The notes: generated by a model from the sequence alone, not told the origin. A DNA stretch of 64,000 nucleotides from Sphingomonas sp. NFR15 (GCF_900103265.1 NZ_FMWX01000002.1:372001-436000); one strand, 5' to 3'. Numbered from the stretch's first letter, positions 46,876-57,491 are shown. Numbers and translations: made by a program.

Positions 46876-48741
46876 ATGCGTGCCCCACCAAGTCTCATGC
46901 TGCTGCTGGCAGCCACGGCCCTGCCCGCACTCGTCGCCGCCCGCCCGCAAGCCGCCCCGGTTGCCGAGGCGGTGCAGCAGTCGCCCTTCACCTACGAAAA
47001 GGTGATGGTGCCGATGCGCGACGGCGCGAAGATGGAGACCGTCATCCTGCGCCCGCGCGACCGCGCCGAGCCGTTGCCGATCCTGCTCCAGCGCACGCCG
47101 TACGGGGTGCCGGAGTCTGCCCCCAAGACCATGCCGCTTGGCTGGCAGTCGCTCGCCAAGGACGGCTATATCTTCGTCTTCCAGTCGATGCGCGGGCGGT
47201 TCGGCTCGGACGGCGTGTTCACGCTGTCCACGGCGGTGCATCCCGCCGATCCCAAGGCGGTGGACGAGGCGACCGACGCCTATGACGCAATCGACTGGCT
47301 GGTCAAATCCGTGCCGGGCAATAATGGCCGCGTCGGCATGTGGGGGGTCTCCTACCCCGGCTTCGCCGCCGCCGTGTCGCTGGTCCACCCCCATCCGGCG
47401 CTCAAGGCGGTCAGCCCGCAAGCGGCGTGGATCGATTATTGGCAGAACGACGATCTCCACCGCAACGGCGCGCTGCGGTTGAGCTATACCACCGACTGGG
47501 TCTCGAGCCTCCAGGTCGACAAGACCCAAAACAAGCCGTTCGATTATGGCAATGTCGATACCTACGAGTGGTTCCTCGCGCTCGGCGCGGTTGAGACCCT
47601 TGACACGCGCTATTTCAAGGGCAGCGTGCCGATGCTGAACGCCTTGCTCGACCATCCCAACCACGACAGCTTCTATACCGGCCAGAACTGGACGACCGCG
47701 CTCGGCAAGACGACGGTGCCGACGCTCAACGTCGCGGGCTTCTGGGATCAGGAAGATCCGTGGGGAAGCTGGCAGATTTACCAGAAGCAGCAGGCCAACG
47801 ATCCCGATCATCTCGCGCAGATGGTGGCGGGGCCGTGGGCGCACGGCACGTGGCAGGGCAAGATGGACATGCTCGGACGAATCCCGCTTGGCCGCGACAC
47901 CGGCGCCGAGTTCCGCGAGCAGATCCAAGCGCCGTTCTTCCGCTACTGGCTGCACGGCACCGGCGAACGCCCGAGCTTCGAAGCGAAGATGCTGCAATCG
48001 GGATCGAATCTGTGGAAGACCTATCGGCATTGGCCGCCGGCGGGCAGCGCGCCGACCGACCTGTATTTGCACGCCGATGGCTCGCTCTCGTTTACCGCGC
48101 CGGCGAAGGGCGAGGCGTGCCGCGAGTATGTGTCTGATCCCGCCAATCCCGTGCCGTTCCGGCCGCGCCCGATCTCGTCGACCTATCCGCGCCCCGAATG
48201 GCGCTGGTGGGAAAGCGAGGACCAGCGCTTCGTCGATCATCGCCCCGACGTGCTGAGCTATGTCAGCGCACCGCTCGATGCCGACCTCACCGTCACCGGC
48301 AAGCTTGCGGCCACGCTGATGGCGAGCACCAGCGGCACCGACAGCGATTTCGTGGTCAAGCTGATCGACGTGCTGCCGCAGACCTACGAGCAGTTCGACA
48401 TGGCCGCGCCGCTCGGCGCCTACACGCGCCAGCTCAACGGCTATCAGTGGCCGATCGCGATGGAGGTGCGGCGCGGCAAGTTCCTCGCCAGCGACACCGC
48501 GCCACGCCCGCTGGTGCCCAACCGCGTGATCGCCTGGGACGTCCCGCTGCGCGACCACGACCACGTCTTCCAAAAGGGCCATCGCGTCATGGTGCAGGTG
48601 CAGTCGAGCTGGTTCCCGGTGATCGACCGCAACCCGCAGACCTTCGTGCCCAACATCGCGCGCGCGAAACCGGCCGATTTCGTCAAGGCGACGCAGCGGG
48701 TGTGCGCCGGATCGAAGGTGACGCTGCCGATCATACACTGA
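46876..48741 (+). CDS. CocE/NonD-family serine hydrolase
   Basis: A 621-residue secreted alpha/beta hydrolase related to alpha-amino-acid ester hydrolases, glutaryl-acylases and X-Pro dipeptidyl peptidases. A signal peptide covers residues 1-22. The nucleophile is S159 in GVSYPGF; Asp is in AGFWDQEDPWG and His in AGPWAHGTW. The C-terminal jelly-roll domain (from about residue 440, SYVSAPLDADLTVTGKLAATLMAS) is typical. Actual ester or amide substrate unknown. Confidence 0.88.
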   Translation: MRAPPSLMLLLAATALPALVAARPQAAPVAEAVQQSPFTYEKVMVPMRDGAKMETVILRPRDRAEPLPILLQRTPYGVPESAPKTMPLGWQSLAKDGYIFVFQSMRGRFGSDGVFTLSTAVHPADPKAVDEATDAYDAIDWLVKSVPGNNGRVGMWGVSYPGFAAAVSLVHPHPALKAVSPQAAWIDYWQNDDLHRNGALRLSYTTDWVSSLQVDKTQNKPFDYGNVDTYEWFLALGAVETLDTRYFKGSVPMLNALLDHPNHDSFYTGQNWTTALGKTTVPTLNVAGFWDQEDPWGSWQIYQKQQANDPDHLAQMVAGPWAHGTWQGKMDMLGRIPLGRDTGAEFREQIQAPFFRYWLHGTGERPSFEAKMLQSGSNLWKTYRHWPPAGSAPTDLYLHADGSLSFTAPAKGEACREYVSDPANPVPFRPRPISSTYPRPEWRWWESEDQRFVDHRPDVLSYVSAPLDADLTVTGKLAATLMASTSGTDSDFVVKLIDVLPQTYEQFDMAAPLGAYTRQLNGYQWPIAMEVRRGKFLASDTAPRPLVPNRVIAWDVPLRDHDHVFQKGHRVMVQVQSSWFPVIDRNPQTFVPNIARAKPADFVKATQRVCAGSKVTLPIIH

Positions 48742-48742
48742 A

Positions 48743-48832
48743 CCGTCGCCCCGGCGCAGGCCGGGGCCGTTGCGTGTTGGGCGGCCGATGTGCTTCTTGA
48801 CATAGCGGCCCCGGCCTGCGCCGGGGCGACGG
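48743..48832. repeat. Large extragenic palindrome, copy 1
   Basis: Arms of 27 bases (48743-48769 with 48806-48832) are perfect inverted repeats around a 36-base spacer. Each arm itself contains CCCCGG...CCGGGG. A related element occurs at 60098-60185. It lies between the convergent hydrolase and exporter genes, where it could act as a bidirectional terminator or mRNA stabiliser. It looks like a REP-type repeat. Confidence 0.8.
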
Positions 48833-48833
48833 A

Positions 48834-49607
48834 TCAGTTCTTCAGCCGCCAGCCTGTGCGGAAGATCGCCGCGATCGCCACCAGACAGGCCGCCATGAAA
48901 CCTGCGGTCACGCCCAAGCTCAACCCGATGCTGACATCGCCCTTGTCGAAGAAGCTCCAGCGGAACCCGCTGATGAGGTACACCACCGGGTTGAACAGGC
49001 TGATCGTCCGCCACGGCTGCGGCAGCATGTCGATCGAATAGAACGCGCCGCCGAGGAAGGTCAGCGGCGTGACGAGCAACGCCGGCACCACCGAGAGCTG
49101 TTCGAACCCGTTGGCCCAGATGCCGATGATGAAGCCGAACAGGCTGAACGTCACGCTGGTCAGCACCAGGAACGCGATCATCGCGAGCGGATGCGCGACA
49201 TGGAGCGGGACGAACAACGCCGAGGTCGCCAGGATCAGCAGCCCGAGCACGATCGACTTGGTCGCCGCAGCCCCCACGAACCCCGCCACCATCTCCATCG
49301 CGGTGACCGGCGCCGACAGCAGCTCGAACACCGTGCCGGTGAACTTCGGGAAGTAGATGCCGATCGACGCGTTCGAGATGCTCTGCGTCAGGAGCGACAG
49401 CATGATGAGGCCGGGGACGATGAAGCTACCGTAACCGACCCCGCCGACCGTGTTGATCCGCGATCCGATCGCGCCGCCGAACACGACGAAATACAGCGAC
49501 GTGGTGATGACGGGGGTGGCGACGCTCTGCCAGATCGTACGAAGCGAGCGCGCCATTTCGAAGCGATAGATCGCCCAGACGCCGTGGGTATTGATGCCTG
49601 CGCTCAC
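48834..49607 (-). CDS. ABC-2 type transporter permease
   Basis: A 257-residue inner-membrane protein with six hydrophobic segments and the ABC-2 core: [28 protein letters not shown], then [17 protein letters not shown], and a C-terminal [28 protein letters not shown]. The ATG overlaps the stop of the ATPase gene. With it forms an exporter of unknown substrate. Confidence 0.9.
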   Translation of the reverse strand: MSAGINTHGVWAIYRFEMARSLRTIWQSVATPVITTSLYFVVFGGAIGSRINTVGGVGYGSFIVPGLIMLSLLTQSISNASIGIYFPKFTGTVFELLSAPVTAMEMVAGFVGAAATKSIVLGLLILATSALFVPLHVAHPLAMIAFLVLTSVTFSLFGFIIGIWANGFEQLSVVPALLVTPLTFLGGAFYSIDMLPQPWRTISLFNPVVYLISGFRWSFFDKGDVSIGLSLGVTAGFMAACLVAIAAIFRTGWRLKN

Positions 49608-50539
49608 GCCGCTTGCTCCTTGCGCTCGACCAAATCGACGAAAATGTCCTCCAGCGACGACTTGCTCGTCTCCAGATCCTTGAAGCCGATACCGAGCTCT
49701 GTCAGCTTGCGCAGGAGCGAGGGAATGCCGGTATGCTCGGCCTGTGCGTCGAAAACGTAGCGCAGGATATGCCCCTCGTCCTCTAGCGTCAGATGCCAGT
49801 CAGCGAGATCGGCGGGGGTCGCCGCCATCGGCTCCTGCAGCGAGATCAGCATCTGGCGCTTGCCGAGCTTCTTCATCAATTCGGTCTTCTCTTCGATCAG
49901 GACGATGCGGCCCTTGTCGATCACGCCGACGCGATCGGCCATCTCCTCGGCCTCCTCGATGTAATGCGTGGTGAGGATGATCGTGGTGCCCTTCTGGCGG
50001 AGCCGGTGGACCAGCTTCCACATGTCGCGGCGCAGCGCGACATCGACGCCGGCGGTGGGCTCGTCGAGGAACAGCACGTCGGGTTCGTGGCTAAGCGCCT
50101 TGGCGATCAGCACGCGGCGTTTCATCCCGCCCGACAGCTCGCGGATCCGCGCGTTGCGTTTGTCCCACAAGGACAGGTCGCGCAGGACTTGTTCGATATA
50201 GCTGTCGTGTCCGGGCTTGCCGAACAGCCGACGACTATAGCGGACGCTCGCCAGCACCGTTTCGAACATGTCGACCGAAAGTTCCTGCGGCACCAGCCCG
50301 ATCACGCTGCGCGCGGCGCGGAAGTCGTGGATCGCGTCGTGCCCCATCACCGTGATCGTGCCGGTCGATGGCGTGACGATGCCGCAGATGATGCTGATGA
50401 GCGTGGTCTTGCCCGCGCCGTTGGGCCCGAGCAGCGCGAAGATTTCGCCTTTGGCGATATCGAGATCGACGGGATCGAGCGCGCGGTGGCCCGAGGCGTA
50501 GGTTTTCGAAACGCCCCGGACAGACAGGATCGGTTGCAT
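49604..50539 (-). CDS. ABC-2 exporter ATPase
   Basis: A 311-residue ATPase starting at ATG 50539. Walker A GPNGAGKT, signature LSGGMKRR, Walker B VLFLDEPT and the switch His (LTTHY) are all present. The C-terminal ~70 residues form the accessory domain of DrrA/YadG-like exporters. Paired with the permease by four-base overlap. An in-frame upstream extension to 50584 lacks a good start. Confidence 0.92.
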   Translation of the reverse strand: MQPILSVRGVSKTYASGHRALDPVDLDIAKGEIFALLGPNGAGKTTLISIICGIVTPSTGTITVMGHDAIHDFRAARSVIGLVPQELSVDMFETVLASVRYSRRLFGKPGHDSYIEQVLRDLSLWDKRNARIRELSGGMKRRVLIAKALSHEPDVLFLDEPTAGVDVALRRDMWKLVHRLRQKGTTIILTTHYIEEAEEMADRVGVIDKGRIVLIEEKTELMKKLGKRQMLISLQEPMAATPADLADWHLTLEDEGHILRYVFDAQAEHTGIPSLLRKLTELGIGFKDLETSKSSLEDIFVDLVERKEQAA

Positions 50540-50717
50540 GTGCTTCCCCTTGTGGCGGCGCAAATAGGGATGACCGCGCGGCACCGCAACGGCGCGTGCG
50601 TTGACGCGGCTCGTCCCGGCAATGCCACATCACAAAGGGTTAACGATTTTTCCGTGGCATCCTGTGGTGCATCGCGACGTTGGGCCGCGACGCAACGTCT
50701 TTGAAATGGGGGCAACA

Positions 50718-50873
50718 ATGACTTTGGAAGACATGATCGACCTGGCGCGTCGCTCGCGCGAATGCGCCGAACGCGCGCAGCGGGAAGCGGCGTTCTGGCA
50801 GCGGATGATCGATCAGCGGATGCACGCCGGAAGCGCGCAGGCCGAGCATGAAGCCGTGTCCGCCTATCGCTAG
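50718..50873 (+). CDS. 51-residue helical protein
   Basis: From ATG 50718 with GGGGG seven bases upstream. Amphipathic helix rich in Arg/Glu/Ala (LEDMIDLARRSRECAERAQREAAFWQRM). Divergent from the exporter and convergent with the DsbA-like gene. Function unknown; small size makes it less sure. Confidence 0.5.
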   Translation: MTLEDMIDLARRSRECAERAQREAAFWQRMIDQRMHAGSAQAEHEAVSAYR

Positions 50874-50880
50874 GAGCAGG

Positions 50881-51600
50881 TCAGCTCTTGGCCCGCGCCT
50901 GCGCCACCAGCTTCTGCAATTCATCCAGCGGCAGCGCGGAGGACACGACGTGGTTGCCGATCACCCAGCTCGGCGTACCGGTAAGCCCCAATTGGCGGGC
51001 GATACCCATGTTCGCCGCGATTTCGGCATCGGCCGTGGGGGCGAATGCCGCCGCTCGCGCGGGATCGACGCCCGCGACCTTCGCCGCCGCCGCGATCGAG
51101 CGATCGGTAACGGGGCCGCCCGCATAAAGCGCATCATGGAAAGGCTTGAATTTGCCCTGCTCGGCGGCGGCGAGGCTCATGCGCGCCGCGCTCGCGCTCG
51201 AATCCGCGAGCACCGGAAATTCGCGGAACACGATGCGCAACTTGGGATCGCTCGCCAGCAACTGCGCGATCGCTGGAAGGCTCGCGCGGCAATAGCCGCA
51301 ATTATAGTCGTAATATTCGACGATGGTCAGGTCGGGATGCGCGCTCCCCGCCCAAGCGCTGCCGAACGGCTCCAGGATCGCCGCGCGATTGTCGGCGATC
51401 GTCCTGGCATGCTGCTTGTCGCGGAGCGCATCCATCGCATCGGGCAACACTTCGGGGTGTGCGAGCAGATAGTCGTGCACGACCTGCTCGATCTGCGAGC
51501 GATCACCCAGAGGTGCGAAATGGCCGCTGCCCCAGAGCATCGCGCCGGCGCCAAGCACGGCGCCGAGCAGCGCGGAAAGCGGTATCGTCAATCGGCTCAT
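50881..51600 (-). CDS. DsbA-family thioredoxin-fold oxidoreductase
   Basis: A 239-residue periplasmic disulfide enzyme. N-terminal signal/anchor at about 5-24, then a helical stretch (SQIEQVVHDYLLAHPEVLPDAMDAL) like the oligomerisation arm of ScsC/BcfH proteins. The active site CGYC is at 101-104 and the cis-Pro loop is TGTPSW. It could be an isomerase/oxidase of the ScsC or DsbG type. It overlaps the M48 gene (ATGA), so both act in periplasmic protein quality. Confidence 0.88.
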   Translation of the reverse strand: MSRLTIPLSALLGAVLGAGAMLWGSGHFAPLGDRSQIEQVVHDYLLAHPEVLPDAMDALRDKQHARTIADNRAAILEPFGSAWAGSAHPDLTIVEYYDYNCGYCRASLPAIAQLLASDPKLRIVFREFPVLADSSASAARMSLAAAEQGKFKPFHDALYAGGPVTDRSIAAAAKVAGVDPARAAAFAPTADAEIAANMGIARQLGLTGTPSWVIGNHVVSSALPLDELQKLVAQARAKS

Positions 51601-52961
51601 CGGCGTTTCTTGTACTTTTCAGGATTGTCTTGAATCTCGTTCATCGATGTCATCGCGATGTCCTGTGCGCGAATCCAGTCGATGCTGTTGGGCGGAAGCC
51701 CGGCCAGCGCCGCTTTCGCGCTATAGGCGGCGCGCGGGATGTCGCCGGTCAGGCTCGCTTGCTCGGCCGTGGCGAGCATCGCGCGCGGCGCGTCACCCGA
51801 CAGCTCATACGCAGTGCCGAGTTGATACCAGGCGAACGGGTTGTCATCGTCACGCGCAACCGCCGAGCGAAGCACTTTCACCGCCTCGGGATAATTCGCC
51901 TTGTCCTCAGTGGCGATCAGCGCATGGCCGAACGTGGTCGCGATCAACGGCGCGGTTCGCGTCAGGTCGGTCGCCTCGCGCAGCGGCGCCAGCGCTTCGC
52001 GCGGCTTGCCCGCTTCGAGGAGAATCTGGCCGCGCACTTCGAGGAAGTAGGGATCGTGCGGCTTGATCGCGAGCAGCGCCTTGGTTTCGGCATCGGCTTT
52101 GTCGGGATAGCCGGCTTTGTGCCACGCATAGGCACGCGCATAATGGCCGTATTCGGAGGTGTCGCTCGCCGGGTAGATGTTGAGCGTGGTCTTGGGATCG
52201 GCGACATAGCCGGTCAGCTTCGCCTTCACCCGCTTGAAACGTTCCTCGAGATCGGGGTCGAGCGGCTTGTTGTAGGCGGGTGATGCGGTCACGTCGGCGG
52301 TCAGCGTGACGATGCGTTCGCCGCTCAACGGGTGGCTTTGCGCAAACGGATCTATATTCTGCAGTCCGACCGCATATTCCTGGCTCTGCAACTTCTTGAA
52401 GAAGGTGAGCATGCCCTTGCCGCTGATCCCCGCCTGGCGGAGAAACTTGGCGCCGGTCGCATCGGCGGTCGATTCCTGGACGCGGCTGAACGCGGCTGCC
52501 TTGTAACCAGCCGCGGTCTGTCCGGCAGCGAGGATCCCCGCGCCCGCGTCGCCCGCCCCGGCCGCCATGGCGGCGACGCCGAGCACGAGGCTGAGGATCG
52601 AGATACCGAGCGCGGGGCGATAACCCGCGTCGGCGAGCACGACATGCCCGTCGGCGATATGCCCGAGTTCGTGCGCGATCACGCCCTGAACCTGGTTGGC
52701 GTTGTCGGCGGCGGCGATCAGGCCCGAATGGACATAGACGGTCTGGCCGCCGATGACGAACGCGTTGATCGAATCGTCGTTGATAAGGATCACCTTGACG
52801 GTGTTTGGCGACAGTCCGGCGGCGAGGATCAGCGGCCGCGACATGTCGTTGAACAGCGCCTCGGTCTCGGCGTCGCGCAGGATCGATTGCGCGGCGGCGG
52901 GCTGTGCGCACAGGAGCAGCGCGGCGGCGAGGCCGGCGAAGAGGCGTTTCACTCGAAGCAT
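51597..52961 (-). CDS. M48-family metalloprotease with TPR region (BepA-like)
   Basis: A 454-residue periplasmic protein from ATG 52961. Signal peptide 1-24; the peptidase domain has zinc motif HELGH at 97-101. The C-terminal ~190 residues carry TPR-like helices (YFLEVRGQILLEAGKPREALAPLREA, FAWYQLGTAYELSGDAPRAMLATAEQAS). This is the BepA/LoiP layout used for assembling or clearing outer-membrane proteins such as LptD. Confidence 0.9.
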   Translation of the reverse strand: MLRVKRLFAGLAAALLLCAQPAAAQSILRDAETEALFNDMSRPLILAAGLSPNTVKVILINDDSINAFVIGGQTVYVHSGLIAAADNANQVQGVIAHELGHIADGHVVLADAGYRPALGISILSLVLGVAAMAAGAGDAGAGILAAGQTAAGYKAAAFSRVQESTADATGAKFLRQAGISGKGMLTFFKKLQSQEYAVGLQNIDPFAQSHPLSGERIVTLTADVTASPAYNKPLDPDLEERFKRVKAKLTGYVADPKTTLNIYPASDTSEYGHYARAYAWHKAGYPDKADAETKALLAIKPHDPYFLEVRGQILLEAGKPREALAPLREATDLTRTAPLIATTFGHALIATEDKANYPEAVKVLRSAVARDDDNPFAWYQLGTAYELSGDAPRAMLATAEQASLTGDIPRAAYSAKAALAGLPPNSIDWIRAQDIAMTSMNEIQDNPEKYKKRR

Positions 52962-53055
52962 AAATCGGCTCGGCGCTCCCTGCTCGGCGTGGCGTGAACC
53001 CACGGTGAAGCGGTTCCGGCGGAGCCTGCCATCAGACAAGCTCCGCCGGGTCCGG

Positions 53056-55752
53056 TCACGCGCCGAAGGTGCGCTGCCACCAGCCGCGACGCGGCGAGCC
53101 GGCCTCGCCCGGATCAGGATCGATCGCGGTCGTGGCCTCGGGCTGCGGCTCGGACGCGACAGCCGCCTCAGACGCGGGCTGCGCGGCGGCGGGAGTGGCC
53201 TCTTCCACGCCCTCGCCTGCTTCGGCCTTGCGGCGCGGGGCACGGCGCTTCTTGGGCTTGGCTTCTTCCTCTACCGCCGGTGCCTCGGCCGCAGCGGCTT
53301 CGGCCGCAGCGATCTCGGCCTTGGTGCGGCGCTTGCGCTTGGGCTTCTCGGTCTCGACGACGGGGGCTTCCGCCTCGGCCACCGGCGCCGGTTCGGCCGG
53401 AGTCTCGGCATCGGCAGCAGCCTTGCGGCGACGGCCCTTCTTCTTGGGCGCCTCCTCAACGGCTTCCGCCTCCACAGGCGCCTCGGCGGGGGTGACCGCC
53501 TCCGCATCCGCCGCATAATCGGCGAGCGCCTCGGCCTCGATCGAGCCTTCCTCTACGCCCTCCAGCAGCGTGCCGGCAGGCGCCTCGTTCCCCGATGCGT
53601 CGGCCGACGTGGCGGCTTCGCCCTCACCGCGACGGCCACCGCGACGGCCACGACGGCCCCGGCGGCGGCGGCCTTCACCGCCCTCGCCGGCGTCGGCCGC
53701 GGCGACTTCGACCGGAGCCACATCGGCCTCGCTCGCGTACGCCTCGGTCGCAGCCGCTTCCACGGCTTCGTCCTGCTCACCCTCGGCCTGCTCGCCCTCG
53801 GGACGATTGCGACCGCGACGGCCACGACGACGACGACGACGACCACGCGCATCGCCTTCAGCGCGCGGCTCACCGGAGCGGGGACGCTCTTCGGTGTCTT
53901 CGCCTTCCTCGGCGTCGATCTCATCCTCGGCCTCGACCTCGTCCTCCTCGGGATATTCCTCCTCATCGACCTCGATGATCGGCGCGTCGAAACGCGGCGG
54001 GTGCTCGGGCGGCGGACCGGACGCCTCGACCGTCATACGCGCGCCCTCCTGCTCGCCATCGGGGATCACCTCGATCGTGACGCCGTAGCGATCCTCGATC
54101 TCGGCGAGCTCCGCGCGCTTGCGGTTGAGCATGTAATATGCCGCTTCCTGGCTCGCGCGCAGCGTCAACTGCGACCCGCGACCGCGTGCGGCCTCGTCTT
54201 CGAGCAGGCGCAGCGCCGACAACCCCGCCGAGGAGGCGGTGCGGACGAACCCGGTGCCTTCGCAATGCGGGCACGGGCGTGTCGAGGCTTCGAGGACGCC
54301 GGTGCGCAGCCGCTGGCGGCTCATTTCCATCAGCCCGAACGACGAGATGCGTCCGACCTGGATGCGCGCACGGTCGTTCTTGAGCGCCTCCTTCATCGCC
54401 TTCTCGACCTTCCGAACGTTGGACGAATGGTCCATGTCGATGAAGTCGATGACGACGAGGCCCGCCATGTCGCGCAAGCGCAACTGGCGCGCGATCTCCG
54501 TCGCGGCCTCAAGGTTGGTCGCGGTCGCGGTCTGCTCGATATTGTGCTCGCGCGTCGAGCGGCCGGAGTTGATGTCGATCGAGACGAGCGCCTCGGTCGG
54601 ATTGATGACGAGATAGCCGCCCGATTTGAGCTGAACGACCGGGTGGTACATCGCCGAAAGCTGATCCTCGACGCCCGCGCGCTGGAACAGCGGCACGGGA
54701 TCGGAATAGTGCCGCACCTTGCGGGCATGGCTCGGCATCAGGAGCTTCATGAACTCCCTGGCCTGACGATAGCCCTCGTCGCCCTCGACGATCACTTCTT
54801 CGATCTCGCGATTGTAGATGTCGCGGATCGCGCGCTTCATCAGATCGCTGTCGGCATAGACGAGCGCGGGCGCCGACGATTGCAACGTCGTCTCGCGAAT
54901 GCCGTCCCACAGCCGAGCGAGATAATCGAAGTCACGCTTGATCTCGACCTTGGTGCGCTGAAGCCCGGCGGTGCGGACGATGCACCCCATCGAGGGCGGC
55001 AACGTCAACTCGGCCATGATCGACTTGAGCCGCTTGCGGTCGCCCGCGTTCGAGATCTTCCGCGAAATGCCACCGCCGTGCGACGTGTTGGGCATCAGCA
55101 CGCAATAGCGGCCGGCGAGCGAGAGATAGGTGGTGAGCGCCGCACCCTTGTTGCCACGCTCTTCCTTGACGACCTGCACCAGCAGCACCTGCCGCCGGCG
55201 GATCACGTCCTGGATCTTGTAGCGGCGGCGCAGGTTCATGCGGCGTTCGCGCAGATCCTCGACGGCATCGTCCGACTGGCTCTTCCCCCGGCTGCGACGG
55301 CGGCCGCTTTCCTCGGCGGCGGCTTCGGCATCGACGCCGCCGTCGTCCTCGAAGCGTTCGACCGAATCCTCGTCGATCTCCTGATCGTCGGCTTCGTGAT
55401 CGCCGTCTTCGTAATCGTCGTCCTCGGCGTCCTGCTGGGCGCGCAAGGCGGCTTCCTGCGCGGCATGCTCGGCCTCTTCGCGCAGCAGCGCCTCGCGGTC
55501 TTCGCGGGGAATCTGGTAGTAATCGGGGTGGATTTCGCTGAAGGCCAGGAAGCCATGGCGATTGCCGCCGTAATCGACGAACGCCGCCTGCAGCGACGGT
55601 TCGACCCGGGTTACCTTGGCGAGATAGATATTCCCCTTGAGCTGCTTGCGCTCGGCAGATTCGAAATCAAACTCTTCGATTCGGTTCCCTTTGACGACAG
55701 CCACCCGGGTTTCTTCCCGGTGGCGTGCGTCGATCAGCATACGCGTGGTCAT
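53056..55752 (-). CDS. rne: Ribonuclease E/G family
   Basis: Endonuclease that starts mRNA decay and processes rRNA and tRNA precursors. The 898-residue protein has an N-terminal S1 domain (about 36-100, interrupted and followed by an acidic insert EDDDYEDGDHEADDQEIDEDS). The catalytic core is FVDYGGNRHGFLAF, then LVVIDFIDMDHSSN with the Mg-binding aspartates. The zinc-link CPHC is near residue 493. The C-terminal ~300 residues are low-complexity, alternating Arg-rich RNA-binding and Ala/Glu tracts, the presumed degradosome scaffold. A long gap upstream may hold an autoregulatory leader. Confidence 0.93.
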   Translation of the reverse strand: MTTRMLIDARHREETRVAVVKGNRIEEFDFESAERKQLKGNIYLAKVTRVEPSLQAAFVDYGGNRHGFLAFSEIHPDYYQIPREDREALLREEAEHAAQEAALRAQQDAEDDDYEDGDHEADDQEIDEDSVERFEDDGGVDAEAAAEESGRRRSRGKSQSDDAVEDLRERRMNLRRRYKIQDVIRRRQVLLVQVVKEERGNKGAALTTYLSLAGRYCVLMPNTSHGGGISRKISNAGDRKRLKSIMAELTLPPSMGCIVRTAGLQRTKVEIKRDFDYLARLWDGIRETTLQSSAPALVYADSDLMKRAIRDIYNREIEEVIVEGDEGYRQAREFMKLLMPSHARKVRHYSDPVPLFQRAGVEDQLSAMYHPVVQLKSGGYLVINPTEALVSIDINSGRSTREHNIEQTATATNLEAATEIARQLRLRDMAGLVVIDFIDMDHSSNVRKVEKAMKEALKNDRARIQVGRISSFGLMEMSRQRLRTGVLEASTRPCPHCEGTGFVRTASSAGLSALRLLEDEAARGRGSQLTLRASQEAAYYMLNRKRAELAEIEDRYGVTIEVIPDGEQEGARMTVEASGPPPEHPPRFDAPIIEVDEEEYPEEDEVEAEDEIDAEEGEDTEERPRSGEPRAEGDARGRRRRRRGRRGRNRPEGEQAEGEQDEAVEAAATEAYASEADVAPVEVAAADAGEGGEGRRRRGRRGRRGGRRGEGEAATSADASGNEAPAGTLLEGVEEGSIEAEALADYAADAEAVTPAEAPVEAEAVEEAPKKKGRRRKAAADAETPAEPAPVAEAEAPVVETEKPKRKRRTKAEIAAAEAAAAEAPAVEEEAKPKKRRAPRRKAEAGEGVEEATPAAAQPASEAAVASEPQPEATTAIDPDPGEAGSPRRGWWQRTFGA

Positions 55753-56231
55753 TTATTGTTCTCCGGGCGCGCGGGCCACGGCCGTACAGGGCGTTCCGCG
55801 CGCGATCATGACGCGGCGCGTGCCGGGCGGAAAACGCGCCCGGCCGGTGGCCGCAATGGGTTTCGAAAATCGCCTCTGCTCGCATCGCACGCCCGAGCGC
55901 TTGGCCCACGGCACCCCGCGCGCTCGCGAAGCCGCCGGCAAAAGCCGGTCGGCGCGAACTTGTGGAGAAATGCATCATGCGAACGTCAACCTGAAAGGCC
56001 GCCGCAAACCATGCGGGCGACCGGATCGACCGAACAGCGCCAAGACAGGCGCTTTCCGGTGCTTGTGCATGCGTAGCATCCCAAAACGCGCGCAGCAACC
56101 AGCACATTTCGGCCGCGGTATCGCAGCAAGGCCCTGGTAAACGCAGCGTTAACCTTACCGTTTCATTGTGGGGTGACGCGTCGATGGCAGGACGGTCGCA
56201 GTAATCGCGTAACCACGGGGATTTTCCCACG
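55753..56231. other. Divergent intergenic region between rne and amidase
   Basis: A 479-base gap with promoters for both genes presumably inside. rne mRNAs elsewhere have long 5' leaders that mediate autoregulation, so much of this may be leader. No small gene was recognised; open frames here are shadows. Confidence 0.4.
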
Positions 56232-57491
56232 ATGCCTTTTCGCTGGACCGGCCGCGTACAGACGCGGCATTACGCTCGCGTGTTGGTCATCCTCGCCTTG
56301 CTGGCCTGCTGGTTAGCCGGCGCCCCGGGCTGGGCCGCGACGGTGCAGCGGGTCGATGTGCACCGCGACAGGATCGTCCTACACTTCGATCGCGGCGTGG
56401 CGGATGCTTCGGCCTACCTGCTCGCGCGGCCGCGACGGATCGCCGTCGATGTCGCTGGCGCGGTGCCGGGCCGCCCGGTTAACGGAAACGGCGTTGTGAC
56501 GGCGGTGCGCCAAAGCCGCCACGGCGCGAGCGGCCTTCGTATCTTGCTCGATCTCGCCCGTCCCGCCGTAATCCGCGAGGGTAGTTTGGGCGATGACGGC
56601 CGCGACCTGACGATCGCACTGCGTACCGTCGATGACGCGGCCTTCGCGCGCGCCGCCAACGAGGGACGTGTTCGGTTCCTGTCGCCGATGCCCTTCGGCG
56701 CGGCGCGGCCGGCGGCCCGGAAGTACCAGGTCGCCGTGCCGATCCCGACATCGAGCCGCAAGCTCCGCCTGCCACGCATCTACGGCGATGACGAAAGCCG
56801 CCCGCTGGTGGTGATCGACGCCGGCCACGGGGGCCAAGACCCTGGCGCGATCGCGCCGAGCGACGGCCGTCGCGAGAAGGACGTGACGCTGCGCATCGCC
56901 AAGGCGATCCGCGACGAACTGGTCGAATCGGGCCGGGTGCGTGTCGCGCTCACGCGCGAAGACGACCGCTTCATCGTCCTGCAGGAGCGGTTCGGAATCG
57001 CGCGGAAGCTCCACGCCAGCCTGTTCATCTCGATCCACTGCGACAGCGTCGGCTCGGGCGACGCAAGCGGCGCGTCGGTGTACACGCTGTCCGAGGTCGC
57101 GTCCGACAAGGAGTCCGCCCGGCTGGCCGCGCGCGAGAACAAGGCCGATATCATCGCCGGCGTGAACCTTGCCTCGACCTCGGCGGACATCTCCTCGATC
57201 CTGATCGACCTGACGCAACGCGAGACGATGAACTCATCGGCGAGTTTCGCACGCCTGCTCGGCCGCGAAGCGCAGCCGCTGGTGCCGATGAAGCCGAACT
57301 TCCACCGTATGGCCTCGCTGATGGTGTTGAAGGCGCCCGACATGCCCTCGATCCTGTTCGAGACCGGCTATATCTCGAACCCGCGCGACGCCGACTTCAT
57401 CGATTCCGACGCGGGCCGCCACGCGATCGCGGAGAGCGTGCGGCGCGCGGTGGATGTGCATTTTGCACGGCGGCTGGCTTCCACCCGCTAA
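56232..57491 (+). CDS. N-acetylmuramoyl-L-alanine amidase (AmiA/C-like)
   Basis: Cleaves the stem peptide from MurNAc during cell separation. It is 419 residues: signal segment about 12-37, an AMIN domain about 38-140 for septal targeting, and an Amidase_3 domain from about 193. VIDAGHGGQDPGA gives the first zinc His and DVTLRIAKAIRDEL the helix after the Glu region. LFISIHCDS gives the second His and ILFETGYISNPRD the catalytic Glu. Followed 62 bases later by PBP1A, so both belong to one wall-synthesis operon. Confidence 0.92.
   Translation: MPFRWTGRVQTRHYARVLVILALLACWLAGAPGWAATVQRVDVHRDRIVLHFDRGVADASAYLLARPRRIAVDVAGAVPGRPVNGNGVVTAVRQSRHGASGLRILLDLARPAVIREGSLGDDGRDLTIALRTVDDAAFARAANEGRVRFLSPMPFGAARPAARKYQVAVPIPTSSRKLRLPRIYGDDESRPLVVIDAGHGGQDPGAIAPSDGRREKDVTLRIAKAIRDELVESGRVRVALTREDDRFIVLQERFGIARKLHASLFISIHCDSVGSGDASGASVYTLSEVASDKESARLAARENKADIIAGVNLASTSADISSILIDLTQRETMNSSASFARLLGREAQPLVPMKPNFHRMASLMVLKAPDMPSILFETGYISNPRDADFIDSDAGRHAIAESVRRAVDVHFARRLASTR

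Noticed and set aside
46405..49014. 869-codon minus-strand open frame
   Set aside because: Lies opposite the helicase and CocE-type hydrolase genes, both of which have full motif sets.
52753..56076. 1107-codon plus-strand open frame
   Set aside because: It is antisense to RNase E, whose domains are unmistakable. In high-GC DNA the frame opposite a coding frame often lacks stops, and the reading is low-complexity Arg/Leu/Gly sequence.
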